This document shows, in pieces, positions 43,467-54,800 of a DNA stretch of 64,000 nt. The notes below the pieces were generated by a model. The model saw only the letters and a program-made list of their open reading frames with translations. It was not told the origin of the DNA and did no database searches. This DNA is from Mesostigma viride (lineage: Eukaryota > Streptophyta > Mesostigmatophyceae > Mesostigmatales > Mesostigmataceae). Location: the NCBI GenBank assembly GCA_009746045.1, contig RPFO01000089.1:677958-741957 (forward strand), given 5' to 3'. Positions within the stretch are counted from its first letter, which is position 1. Each line of letters starts with the position of its first letter. The translations under genes were made by a program, and so were the position numbers.

Positions 43467-46400
43467 CCCCCTAGAGCAGCGTGCGGCTGCCTAGATAGAT
43501 GTTGTAGTTAGAATGTTGTTAGATAGATGTAGTATGTAGCCGATGTAGATAGACTAGACCGGTAGGACTGTTTGCACCCATCCATCCATCCATCGGGGTT
43601 AATGCTCCGTGACTCCCCAACGGGAGCACGAGTCTAATTAATTAATTAATTAATTTACAAATGGCCTGGAAGTTCTGCTAGTCAACCATGAATAGCCTAA
43701 CATTTCCACAATCACTGCATACCACCTAGCTAACTAACTAAATAATACATGAAGAGAGCTAGGGTAGAGAGCTTAGACTAGAGTTGGCTTGATGTCGTAG
43801 ATAGATTAGACCGGTACGATTGTGTGTCCCCACCCATCCATCCATCGGGGTCAGAGTTCCATTATACGTAATACGCGGTTATACGCGCAGGGTCCGTATA
43901 AAGTATAATACGGTATAATACGGTATAGTACACGATCGTACGTGACCACTAGATTTGATGGTTTTCAGGGCTGTTTCAACCATTTCTCACTCACTGACAT
44001 GTTTGTGACACTAATAAGCATAGAATACACAGTTGGCTCACTGGCTCACTGCCCTGCAAACAAGGAACATGATTTTACTGCCGTTCAACAAAGTAATCAT
44101 AAACGCATGCCGCATGGAGTCTAGTATCGCTGGACCCATGATAAAACATCGCACACATGCACGTTGAAGACACTTACCATGCAAAGAAATACTCATTCAT
44201 GCAATATATAGGCAAATAATGTATGAGCCAGCTGTGCATCGTGCAAGTTGCTGCCCTTTGCAGTGAAAGCATACCGGCTCTGCCTGACCCCTGCATGCCG
44301 GTTAGCCATACCATATTGCTATACCTACTTTTTGATAGAAAAAGAAGGGCCAAGAAACTGGGGAACAAATCGAGCTTCTACAATGCTGCACAACCATGCC
44401 AATACCTGACTTCCAGAAGGTTTGCACAGCTTTGCTACCATCAAGTAAACAAAGAAAGCTGCAGCGATGATGTCCGCAATTCTCACAGCACAGGTCCGGT
44501 ATGTGCTGCAGTCACGGTGCATTGATAAATCGGCATCAACTTGGCTCATACGAGCTATTCTGAAGACTGCCTGAGCAGCAAAGGTAATCCACAAACTATC
44601 GTGGCGAATGGTTACACGAGCGGCCCTCTTTATGTATATAACAACCAAACCTTGACGGACCACTGGAACCGCGGCCGTCGTGACGCTTTGCAGTTGTAAA
44701 ATATTCGAAGCCTCGGATTCGTGAGTACACGATAAAGAATAGACACCTTCGCACGGGGCACCAGAAGCCATACAGTCTGCAAGCCTACACTAATACTAAC
44801 AAAGACCTGAGAGCCCTACAGCTGGCCTCAATCCGTACCACTAAAGGTGCAAATGAAAGCCTGCCCCATTTTCTGACGCTTCTTAAACTGCGCATCATCG
44901 TCATGACAACCAAGGCTGCGATTCTTGATGAAATTTCAGAGTGCCTGCCGCTTCAAATTTCGATATTCCCATAAGTTTGCTCACCTTCCAGTTAACGCTC
45001 ACCTTCCTGTTAAGTAGTGTCCATATCTGACCATGTCCGAGGCAAGGGCCATCAAATTTTGCACGCCTCCCAGCGCCTCCTAAGTATTTGCACCTTAGGA
45101 ATACATTACACACACAGTACGCCCTGTCGGCTTTGAACAAGCCATGAGGCAAGTATTTTACTCCTTTTAGGTACCCACCGAAAGTCGTATGTGAGCACGC
45201 ACGTTGCACGTTTGGCGACATTTCCCCTTGGAATATTAAAACGAGTGCCTTTTAGCTCTTAAACCGTTCTCGCGCCGTTTTCGTGGTACCAGTTGAAGTC
45301 CTACCACTCTAACGGACTGGGTTTGTGCGCCTACCAGGCGCCGCGCCAATAATAATTTAACGGTCAAACCTGGGGGGATAGAAAGATCTAGACGTCAGCT
45401 TTCCGTAGAGCACTTCAGACCGTACTTTGGACACCTGGCCAGGGAGATATGCTTGAGCAAAGTTAGGGGGGTACCATGGTCCAACGGGACCGACGCGCAG
45501 GAAAAATATTGACGCGCACGGCTATGGCGGTGCAAAGAACTGACTGGTACGAGAGAATGGCTTGACGTATTGGACTCAAATTTTGTAGGCATGATTCTTA
45601 GATCCTAAAAATTGAATATCCCTAGCCATGGAAGGTTCGGAGGTACGTAGATGGGTCTCGGGGTGCTGGTCGGCGCAGCAAATGACGTTAGCGGCCAGGC
45701 AGTGATGGTGCGAGTGCTGCATGTTGCTAGGCCGAATTTTCCCAGACATCTGCGCATCGATCAATTTAGTACGTTGTTCCCAACAAGATTTATTAGCATT
45801 GGCAGCCAGTAAAGGCTCGAGGCTACGTCCATTACTCTGGCGTGCTGGCTCGCGCAAGAAAGGTAATCTGCTGTACCGACCTGGTACGTTCTAGCCTCCA
45901 AGCGTGTTCTATTAGCCGTATATAGTTGTATTATCGTTTAAAGCTAATATCAGAGTTATTACCGAGGGGTTGTGATTGTCTTTTTGTTGTTTTGCTGCCT
46001 CTACGCATCGGCTTGTCATGGTTGGGGAATACCATCAGGTCAAGCAGATTTTGGACCATGTTTGGTCACCGTTAGCTGATGCTGCAACGGAAATAGCGAG
46101 GTAACGATTGTTATCGGTCACTAATATGGTAACGTTGATTACCCAATGCTTTTCCTTGGTCAAGCACCCCGAGACAAGTTCTTTTCTGACCAGTGTTAGG
46201 AGTGGCTTCTTGTTTTGCTGGCCAACGCCCACCTTCTTGTTTTGCATCCATTGCATGTGAAAATCGTGGAGATACCCATAACCTGTTTGCATGGGAGCAT
46301 TATACCAACTTATTCCTATTGTTTTATTCATTGTTTCCAAGAACATAGAGGTGTTTTGTCGTGCATTGGGTGTGTTAGTGATGTAGCTCCTTGCCACCCT

Positions 46401-47245
46401 TTGTACGCGCGCTTTAGGCCTTGATATGAGCCTTACACCTATTGTATAGCATGAGCTTGTGTCTTATATGCTGGACATGGTGTTGGCATTGCTTTTGTGG
46501 CCATCTAGTTGTTGTTTTGTGCCACTTTGGGATAGGAAACCTATACGGCAGTTCTAGCAACCGTCCCAAAATAGCTTGCACCGTTATAACGGTCTGAGCT
46601 ATTTTGGGCTGTTTGCTAGCTAGCATGTGCAGTTCTGTGACATTTCATGCTGTGAATGCATTGATGGCATGCCTGTGATTCTAATAAACTGCCTTTAAAA
46701 GGCCAGGGCCACCTGATTTGTGTAAATGGTCTATAATGCATTATATATGTCTCCAACCCCATGTGCACCGTACCCCCCTGGGGGGGATGCTATTTATAGC
46801 ATGCATGGGGCATAGATATGTGACCAACCAAATTTCCCAAACATTATTTGATATAAAAGCATGCTTGGTTCCAAGGGTGGGCCAGAAAATGTTATTTGGC
46901 TAGTTACTCTCAGGCGCACAAAGATACCCAAACTCAGTCCGTTTCGGTGGTTCCAGTCCAGACGGTTGAAGAGTTAGTCTCCACCTTCCCTGCCTGCCCT
47001 GCCACGGAGGCAGGTGGTCACTATAACTCGCGGTTCCACCGTACGGTTACGGATACGGTCCATGACAACTCCTCGTACGGTGCGTGAAATCCCTCGTACG
47101 GGCGACAAAATTCCTTCATACGGTCCATGACAACATCCTACAGTTTCGGTTCTTTCAGTTTCCGTTACGCGATTTTAGGTACCGCGCTGTGGTTCGACGG
47201 TACTTGGGGACCGAAAAGGACTGAACCGGTCGCGAAAAATATACC
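43467..47245. other. Right interior of the 7.64-kb element, no clear gene
   Basis: Contains (ATCC)n and (TTAA)n microsatellites (43575-43650), a second ATCC block near 43830, a CGGTATAATA repeat near 43905 and a minus-strand frame of 148 residues (44771-44325) with hydrophobic stretches that I do not recognise. A motif with CACCGTACCCCCCTG and CTATTTATAG at about 46767-46800 matches one at 2626-2662. Subterminal TACGG repeats lie at 47040-47150. Confidence 0.35.
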
Positions 47246-47290
47246 CTCAAACACAGCCATTTTCGATGAGTGTGGTGGGGTATTGCTATG

Positions 47291-47500
47291 AGTTGCCTTG
47301 CTGTGTCTGATTTCTCAGGAAAGGTGTCCATGAAGATCCTTGCTTGGGGAAGTGAGTGTGCCTATCTTAGGGGTGCCCACCACGTTCTGTGTGGTAGAGG
47401 GCTATCAGGGGCCTGCCATTCTGGGTCAGAACTTCTTGTGCATGCCAGGGGTTACTTTGACCTCTGATGAGTTGGCACTAGAAGGCAGGGGCAGCCTCCC
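47291..47500 (+). pseudogene. Aspartic protease, C-terminal half
   Basis: After the 7.64-kb element the plus strand reads SGKVSMKI, then after a 1-nt shift GEVSVPILGVPTTFCVVEG and GPAILGQNFLCMPG. The hydrophobic-hydrophobic-G-x-N/D-F/W-L box (AILGQNFL) is the second conserved protease motif. With the VDTNSQ loop at 39570-39600 it makes a protease lying between integrase and RT. Confidence 0.55.
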
Positions 47501-48830
47501 CCTTGAAAGATATCACTATTCCCAGGGTCTTGCAGTGGCGGTGAAGGCTGTTAAGAGTCAGCCAGCTGAGGGTCCTCAAGGTCAGGAGCCCATAGCTGAG
47601 GACCTGTTGATAATCCCAACCACCTTTGATCCACGGCAGTTAGGGGTAAACAGGTACCAGATAGCTGCTCACAGTCCTATTCCCTGGCGCCAACCAACTA
47701 GTCGAGATGATGCAGAGCCCCAAGATGGCTAAGGCATGGACTCTTGGCTTAATTGTTGCTTCTGGGCATGAGTGGATAGTTTCCAACTGTGCAGAACCTG
47801 TGGATGAGCTGCCAGAAGTTCACCAGCTGCTCAGATTGATGTTTGTCCTCAAGCTCAAGGAGGTAGATGGTGTCCAGGTGCCACATGTCAGACCAGTTGT
47901 AACCGAGTATCATGGCACTGGCCAGTTGTTAGATGAGGAGCTCTATACTCCAGGGATGCTGCATGACACGTGGAGGATTCTGCTGTGTATATTTCTGTCT
48001 TTTCTGGTTAAGGGTGTGCCCTACAGCTCTGTGCTGATTGATTTCAAGAGGGCTTTCTCAAGGGTGACCAGGATCAGGCTAGACAGACTTGGAGAGATAT
48101 CCCTCCTTTCTTTGTGACTGTACCTGCTGTATGGAGAGCAGAGATAAAGGCCAGGTACCTGAGAATTCTGAAACGGTTGGAAGGTCTCAGGTCCAGTCCC
48201 ATTATCTGGAGAAAGAGCCTAGAGAAATTCTTGAAGAATACTTGTGGGTTTTCTGTGTCTCCAGTGGATCCCTGTTTGTTCCAAGGGTCCCACAATGGCC
48301 TTCCTGTCTTTGCCTCACTGCATGGTGATGACCTGCATCTCATAGGTCCACCAGACTGGGTTGAGGCTGTCTTGGCTAAGATCCAGAAGCGGTTTGAGCT
48401 GGGTAAGATACAGCACATGGTGGAGAATGAGCCTATGGTCTTCTGTGGCATGCAGGCTACGTTGTTCCAAACCAAGGGCTCGTGGTTCATCAGGATGGAC
48501 GGTGGTAAGGACTACCCACAGCAGATTGTAGATGCATTGCAGGAGCCCATCACGCAGGCTAGGTGTGCTACCATCAGGGGCATGCTGGCATGGCTTGCAA
48601 GTATATGTGCCCCTGACTTGCTGGTTTTGAGTCGACTTACTGATTCCCAGCTGGTTGAGGTGGGTGCTGAGAGTGTGGTGCAGGCTGTCATGATGTCTCC
48701 CCCTCTTATACTGGGTCCTGTGGATTTGTACAAGCCCCTTGACATGGTTCTCTATGTGGCCAGTTCTATGGATAATAGGAAGGTCACAGAGGTCAGGGGC
48801 ATTAGTTACCATGGGGAGGTCAGCAGCATT
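47501..48830 (+). pseudogene. Copia reverse transcriptase
   Basis: Frames 47707-48117 and 48114-48908 together give the linker, a palm segment VLIDFKRAFSRV, LRSSPIIWRKSLEKFL, GFSVSPVDPCLF, and the catalytic box SLHGDDLHLIG, then FELGKIQHMVENEPMVFCGM and the usual copia connection (CATIRGMLAWLASICAPDLL). The frame changes near 48110 and again at about 48790-48825. It makes cDNA from element RNA; this copy is broken. Residues match the fragment at 2-206. Confidence 0.8.
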
Positions 48831-49245
48831 AGTTACCATGGAGCAAGATCACACCTCACTTGTTACCTGGTACAGTCGGTTGCAGAACAGGGTTACACCC
48901 AGCAGTGATATTGCTGAGTGCAGGGCAATCTGTGAAGGGCTGCATACTGCTCTTTACTTGAGGGAGCTCTTCTACCAGCTATGTCAAGTGGCTTCCTGTA
49001 GGTTGCAGCTGCACACACTGGTGAGGACTGATAGCATGGGCATGGTGCAATTTGTGCACAGGCAGCTGGCCAGGAGCAGGGACCTTGACTACTTGTTGCT
49101 CAAGGAGATGTCCTACCTAGCTCACATTGAACATGTGCCTGGTGTGGACAACCCTGCAGATGCCCTCACCAAGCTGGAGGAGAAGGCGGAGAGGCAGTAC
49201 CCCCTGCTCCGTGGGCTCATGGACCCCTTACACGGGCGGCCATAG
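48735..49245 (+). pseudogene. Copia RNase H domain
   Basis: The start lies in the RT frame (MVLYVASSMDNRKVTEVRG) and the rest in another register (SDIAECRAICEG, RTDSMGMVQFVHRQ, PGVDNPADALTK), so a frameshift divides it, next to a 27-bp in-frame tandem duplication at 48791-48843. The first catalytic Asp is Ala here (YVASS), while the homologue at 11613-12140 has YVDSS. It would be inactive even without the shift. Confidence 0.8.
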
Positions 49246-49256
49246 AGACCAGGCCT

Positions 49257-49806
49257 AGTTAGGTTAAATAGTGCCGGAACCTTTTGCCGCCTGAGGCAAA
49301 TCGGGCCGGAACACTATTTTGCCCGGAATAACCACTTCCGAGCACCCAAGTTAATTCGGCCGAATTAACTTGGGTGCTCGGAAGTGGTTATTCCGGGCAA
49401 AATAGTGTTCCGGCCCGATTTGCCTCAGGCGGCAAAAGGTTCCGGCACTATTTAACCTAACTAAAACCTGTGCACCTTGGAGGTCAGGGGTTCGAATCCT
49501 CACTGAGGCAGCTCCGGCGCATTTAGTGGTGCGTGCTCAGTGGCCTAGGCGGATCACATTGTCTCGGGCTCTTCGTCCCCCCTCCACGAGGCCAGGTTTT
49601 AGTTAGGTTAAATAGTGCCGGAACCTTTTGCCGCCTGAGGCAAATCGGGCCGGAACACTATTTTGCCCGGAATAACCACTTCCGAGCACCCAAGTTAATT
49701 CGGCCGAATTAACTTGGGTGCTCGGAAGTGGTTATTCCGGGCAAAATAGTGTTCCGGCCCGATTTGCCTCAGGCGGCAAAAGGTTCCGGCACTATTTAAC
49801 CTAACT
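49257..49806. mobile_element. 550-bp element: two 206-bp perfect palindromes and a spacer
   Basis: 49257-49462 and 49601-49806 are identical, and each is a perfect palindrome (103-nt arms, centre TTCGGCCGAA). The spacer (49463-49600) begins AAAACCTG and ends CAGGTTTT. GGCCT flanks the whole (49252-49256 and 49807-49811), a 5-bp target duplication. The spacer has GGTTCGAATCC at 49489-49499, a perfect Pol III B-box consensus, in a T-arm-like context ending CTGAGGCA. Because the terminal repeats are palindromes they are direct and inverted repeats at once. It inserted in the copia element just after RNase H. No protein. Confidence 0.85.
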
Positions 49807-50809
49807 GGCCTTGCTTCAGCTTGGGTGTCCCCAGTGGGCTGCTTGACCAAAGTACCAAGTGGTGACTGGTGCTTACTGGTTGACAGCCGGTCCTTCAGGG
49901 TTAGGTACACCCTCCTGGACAGGAGTTGGTGTGGAATGTCACTCCTACCAGCTGAGAATCATGCCTGGCCCTCCCCATGGGGTTCAGAAGAGTCGCCAGG
50001 ACTTAAGTCGACGCCTTTGGCCTCAAACAGTTAGGCCATGCAAGGGCAACCCGAATGCTGGTTCTTACAGGTTGCTGTATATATGTTTTCTAGTGCTTGT
50101 TTCCAACCTGTTGCTAATAAAGAACCTGGTTGTGTGACCATGTGGAACATGGTTGCCAGGGAGCCACATTCTGGGTTATATAATGCTTGAATAAAACATA
50201 ATCATGTCTCTCTCATGTTGTTTTCATGGTTGTAATGTATCTCTTGTGTGAAGTTCCAGGTCACCTATAAACCTGGAGATTGGGGTGGGGTTCAATTCCC
50301 CAGCAAAGCCACAGCCTGGCATGAGTGATTCCTGGGCTTAACACCCAGTGAAGACATGGGCTCCCCAATAAGGCAGTATTTGTATAGGTGCTACCTGAGT
50401 CTCTTTGAGCATCCAAGGGAAAGGCTGGCCAAGGCGGGCGCCATAAGAACGGGCGCCTGTGATAACTGTGAAAGATCAGGAACTCACAATAATACGTTCT
50501 TGGCATCCTTTAATCCCAGCCATTGGACTAGGTAATGTGCCTTGACTTTAATCTAACTACCAAGTTCCCAAGGAAAGGTTGGGAGCTGACCAAGGGGTCA
50601 GGGGATAACCTGGGGTGACCTCTGATTCACTGGCCAGTACACCTAGCCTGGTCCAAGGGCGTATATGTTGTTACCCAAAAGGAGGCAGGACCCTGGGCCC
50701 TATCAGGTCTGATCAACCCCAAGGGACCAAGCGGTCTGTGGCTGAGTGGGCACAAGCAAGGTTAGGCTTGTTTCAAGCTGGTCCAGCTCCAAAAGAAGAA
50801 AGGGTTGGA
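49807..50809 (+). other. 3' untranslated region of the copia-type element
   Basis: Non-coding. It has AATAAAGAACC near 50115, ATAAAACAT near 50192, a near-B-box GGGGTTCAATTCCCC at about 50288-50302, and ends in the polypurine tract before the 3' LTR. A comparable GGGGTTCGATTCCC lies downstream of the other copia RNase H (minus strand, 11317-11330). Confidence 0.5.
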
Positions 50810-51455
50810 GTTAGCATTTTGGGCAACCAATATGCTAAGTGGATGCAGTTTGGAAAGACCTTTCCAACGCCGTGCTGACCGTCTGAAACAGACAAGGGAC
50901 GAGAAAGATATCAAGTCCCGAAGTCCTAGCCATCCGTGGCCGACTAGGGTGCAGTCTTCTGGTGTAGTGGACAGGACACGTGGCAGGCCGTGCCTGCACA
51001 GGCTTAGCCTGTCTATCACGTGACTGTGGTCCACGTAGACCAGGAGGAGCAGCAACCTGTGACTAGTAGGGTACTGGAGCTGGCACAGGGCTGCAAGGAT
51101 ACTAGACCTTGCAGGCCTGTGACAGGTCCTGTACTTCCTAGGTTACAGAGTCTAGGCAAATCCAGTACGTCCTGGCTCTGCACTGATGCCAGTGGACGTT
51201 GTGGATTTGCTTGCACGCCTGCACGTGCCTCGTCATGCCGATGGGAACGAGGAACAACGCAAAGGATATAGCTTGGTCATGGGGGATGGCCAGCTATCTC
51301 GGAAAGCACGAACCGTGGGTGCCACCTTGGTCGTGGAAGTGCCCATTGTGGTCGTGGCCTGGTGAACAGATTTAAGGTCAGTGCTGCCTTGCAAAATTGG
51401 CTAAGACGCGCTGTGAAAGACCAAGAGCTCACATACGTTGGGAGCTCTTTCTAAC
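50810..51455 (+). repeat. 3' LTR (646 bp)
   Basis: Same ends and nearly the same sequence as 34761-35403; differs by a few bases, including a small insertion in the segment TTTAAGGTCAGTGCTGCC. It is preceded by AAAAGAAGAAAGGG. Confidence 0.75.
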
Positions 51456-51892
51456 TATAATACGCCATACAACCATTTACCCGAACCCGTTTATTCCAGG
51501 AATAGAGGAAGGAAACACACTACACTGCCGTGACCCAAGCCTATATGTGTTAATTCATTTAACACACGCCGAGTGACCACACGAGGGGTAGAACGTGCAT
51601 AAATGGTCACCAACGGTCCAGCATGCTCGGGCCGACCTGGCCCTCGCCTACAGATGCACAGACAGATGCACGGATGCACGCTGGTCCACTACATTCTACC
51701 AAAGGATAAGGACCACTAATAAAGTACGCGGCGCGACGCCCAAAAGCACCCAATGTACCACAGTACTGTTACGAGGACAACAGTGTCCCAGTTGGAACTA
51801 CACGTAAACCTAGGAACGACCGAGGCAAAAGACCTAATTTACGTCCGTAACTACAACGAATTGTTACGCGACGTAACAAGTACCCGGCCAAT
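51456..51892. other. Flank between LTR element and satellite, no gene
   Basis: No recognised coding sequence. It begins TATAATA, matching the bases just left of the 5' LTR, and passes into the satellite at about 51893. Confidence 0.45.
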
Positions 51893-54800
51893 CCAAAACA
51901 ACCGGAATCACTGACCACCAATCCGCGCGAAGCAACCAACGAGCGAGCGAAGCGAGCGAGCGGCCGCGCCAGCGGCCTGCGCGCAGCGCACAGCGAGCGC
52001 AGCGAGCTGTGCGCTGCGCGCGGCGAGCGAGCGAAGCGAGCGAGCACCGTACTGCGAGCGAGCGAAGCGAGCGAGCACCGTACTGCGCACCTGAATCCGC
52101 GAGCGAAGCGAGCACCGTACTATTCCGGCAGAGGGCAGCGGGCAGCGTACTGCGCACCAATCCGCGAGCGAAGCGAGCACCGTACTATTCCAGCGGGCAG
52201 CGGGCAGCGGGCAGCGAGCAGCGGGAAGCGGGCAGAGGGCAGCGGGCAGCGGGCAGCGGGCAGCGGGCTGCGGGCTGCGGGCTGCGGGCAGCGGGGCGAA
52301 GTACTGCCAAAAAAAGGGACCCTGTTTTGGGCTGGGCGGAGCCAGCGGGTTACTCTAGTCCTATTTATTAATTTAGCAATGTAGTAGTCATCCCGCACTA
52401 TTCAGGGCATCGCAACTTCCCCGCCAATCCAAAACAACCGGAATCACTGACCACCAATCCCAGCGAGCGAGCGAAGCGAGCGAGCACTGTACTGCGCACC
52501 AATCCGCGAGCGAAGCGAGCACCGTACTATTCCAGCGGGCAGCGGGCAGCGTACTGCGCACCAATCCGCGAGCGAAGCGAGCACCGTACTATTCCAGCGG
52601 GCAGCGGGCAGCGGGCAGCGGGCAGCGGGCAGCGGGCAGCGGGCAGCGGGCAGCGGGCAGCGAGCAGCGGGCTGCGGGCTGCGGGCAGCGGGCAGCGGGG
52701 CGAAGTACTGCCAAAAAAAGGGACCCTGTTTTGGGCTGGGCGGAGCCAGCGGGTTACTCTAGTCCTATTTATTAATTTAGCAATGTAGTAGTCATCCCGC
52801 ATTATCCAAGGCATCGCGGAGTACCCCGCCAATCCAAAACAACCGGAATCACTAACCACCAATCCCAGCAAGCGAGCGAAGCGAGCGAGCACCGTACTGC
52901 GCACCAATCCGCGAGCGAAGCGAGCACCGTACTATTCCAGCGGGCAGCGGGCAGCGTACTGCGCGCCAATCCGCCAGCGAAGCGAGCACCGTACTATTCC
53001 AGCGGGCAGCGGGCAGCGTACTGCGCACCAATCTGCGAGCGAAGCGAGCACCGTATATTCCAGCGGGCAGCGGGCAGCGGGCAGCGGGCAGCGGGCAGCG
53101 GGCAGAGGGCAGCGGGCAGCGGGCAACGGGCAGCGCGCTGCGAGCTGCGGGCCGCCAGCGGGCAGCGGGGCGAAGTACTGCCAAAAAAAGGGACCCTGTT
53201 TTGGGCTGGGCGAAGCCAGCGGGTGACACTAGTCTATATTACTAATTTAGCAATGTCACAGTATCCCGCAGTATCCAAGGCATCGCGGAGTACCCCACCA
53301 ATCCAAAACAACCGGAATCACTGACCACCAATCCGCGCGAAGCAACCAATTAACGAGCGAGCGAAGCGAGCGAGCACCGTACTGCGAGCGAGCGAAGCGA
53401 GCGAGCACCGTACTGCGCACCTGAATCCGCGAGCGAAGCGAGCACCGTACTATTCCGGCAGAGGGCAGCGGGCAGCGTACTGCGCACCAATCCGCGAGCG
53501 AAGCGAGCACCGTACTATTCCAGCGGGCAGCGGGCAGCGGGCAGCGGGCAGCGGGCAGCGGGCTGCGGGCTGCGGGCAGCGGGCAGCGGGCAGCGGGCTG
53601 CGGGCTGCGGGCTGCGGGCAGCGGGGCGAAGTACTGCCAAAAAAAGGGACCCTGTTTTGGGCTGGGCGGAGCCAGCGGGTTACTCTAGTCCTATTTATTA
53701 ATTTAGCAATGTAGTAGTCATCCCGCACTATTCAGGGCATCGCAACTTCCCCGCCAATCCAAAACAACCGGAATCACTGACCACCAATCCCAGCGAGCGA
53801 GCGAAGCGAGCGAGCACTGTACTGCGCACCAATCCGCGAGCGAAGCGAGCACCGTACTATTCCAGCGGGCAGCGGGCAGCGTACTGCGCACCAATCCGCG
53901 AGCGAAGCGAGCACCGTACTATTCCAGCGGGCAGCGGGCAGCGGGCAGCGGGCAGCGGGCAGCGGGCAGCGGGCAGCGGGCAGCGGGCAGCGGGCAGCGA
54001 GCAGCGGGCTGCGGGCTGCGGGCTGCGGGCAGCGGGGCGAAGTACTGCCAAAAAAAGGGACCCTGTTTTGGGCTGGGCGGAGCCAGCGGGTTACTCTAGT
54101 CCTATTTAATAATTTAGCAATGTAGTAGTCATCCCGCATTATCCAAGGCATCGCGGAGTACCCCGCCAATCCAAAACAACCGGAATCACTAACCACCAAT
54201 CCCAGCAAGCGAGCGAAGCGAGCGAGCACCGTACTGCGCACCAACCCGCGAGCGAAGCGAGCACCGTACTATTCCAGCGGGCAGCGGGCAGCGTACTGCG
54301 CGCCAACCCGCCAGCGAAGCGAGCACCGTACTATTCCAGCGGGCAGCGGGCAGCGTACTGCGCACCAATCTGCGAGCGAAGCGAGCACCGTATATTCCAG
54401 CGGGCAGCGGGCAGCGGGCAGCGGGCAGCGGGCAGCGGGCAGAGGGCAGCGGGCAGCGGGCAACGGGCAGCGCGCTGCGAGCTGCGGGCCGCCAGCGGGC
54501 AGCGGGGCGAAGTACTGCCAAAAAAAGGGACCCTGTTTTGGGCTGGGCGAAGCCAGCGGGTGACACTAGTCTATATTACTAATTTAGCAATGTCACAGTA
54601 TCCCGCAGTATCCAAGGCATCGCGGAGTACCCCACCAATCCAAAACAACCGGAATCACTGACCACCAATCCGCGCGAAGCAACCAATTAACGAGCGAGCG
54701 AAGCGAGCGAGCACCGTACTGCGAGCGAGCGAAGCGAGCGAGCACCGTACTGCGCACCTGAATCCGCGAGCGAAGCGAGCACCGTACTATTCCGGCAGAG

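Larger units (their letters stand above)
39653..47290. mobile_element. 7.64-kb element with 45-bp perfect inverted ends
   Basis: 39653-39697 and 47246-47290 are exact reverse complements; the outer end begins CATAGCAATACCCCACCACA. It separates the two halves of the copia protease. No direct target duplication is seen outside the repeats. Subterminal repeats occur on the right (ACGGTCCATGACAAC twice, CTCGTACGG twice, 47050-47140). No transposase is recognised; the inside is mostly non-coding, with a G-rich tract, a LINE-like remnant and microsatellites. Confidence 0.7.
34761..51455 (+). mobile_element. 16.7-kb copia-type LTR retrotransposon with nested insertions
   Basis: Near-identical direct repeats lie at 34761-35403 and 50810-51455. 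A polypurine tract (AAAAGAAGAAAGGG, 50790-50803) sits just before the right one. Gag, integrase, protease, RT and RNase H remnants lie between, all on the plus strand. TATAATA occurs directly outside both ends (34754-34760, 51456-51462). Without the insertions at 39653-47290 and 49257-49806 the element would be about 8.5 kb, a normal size. Most frames are broken. The LTRs end GTTAG...CTAAC, not the usual TG...CA. Confidence 0.7.

Noticed and set aside
49431-49510. Complete tRNA gene around the B box of the 550-bp element
   Set aside because: TGCCTCAG and CTGAGGCA could pair as an acceptor stem, but no D arm or anticodon arm fits between them.
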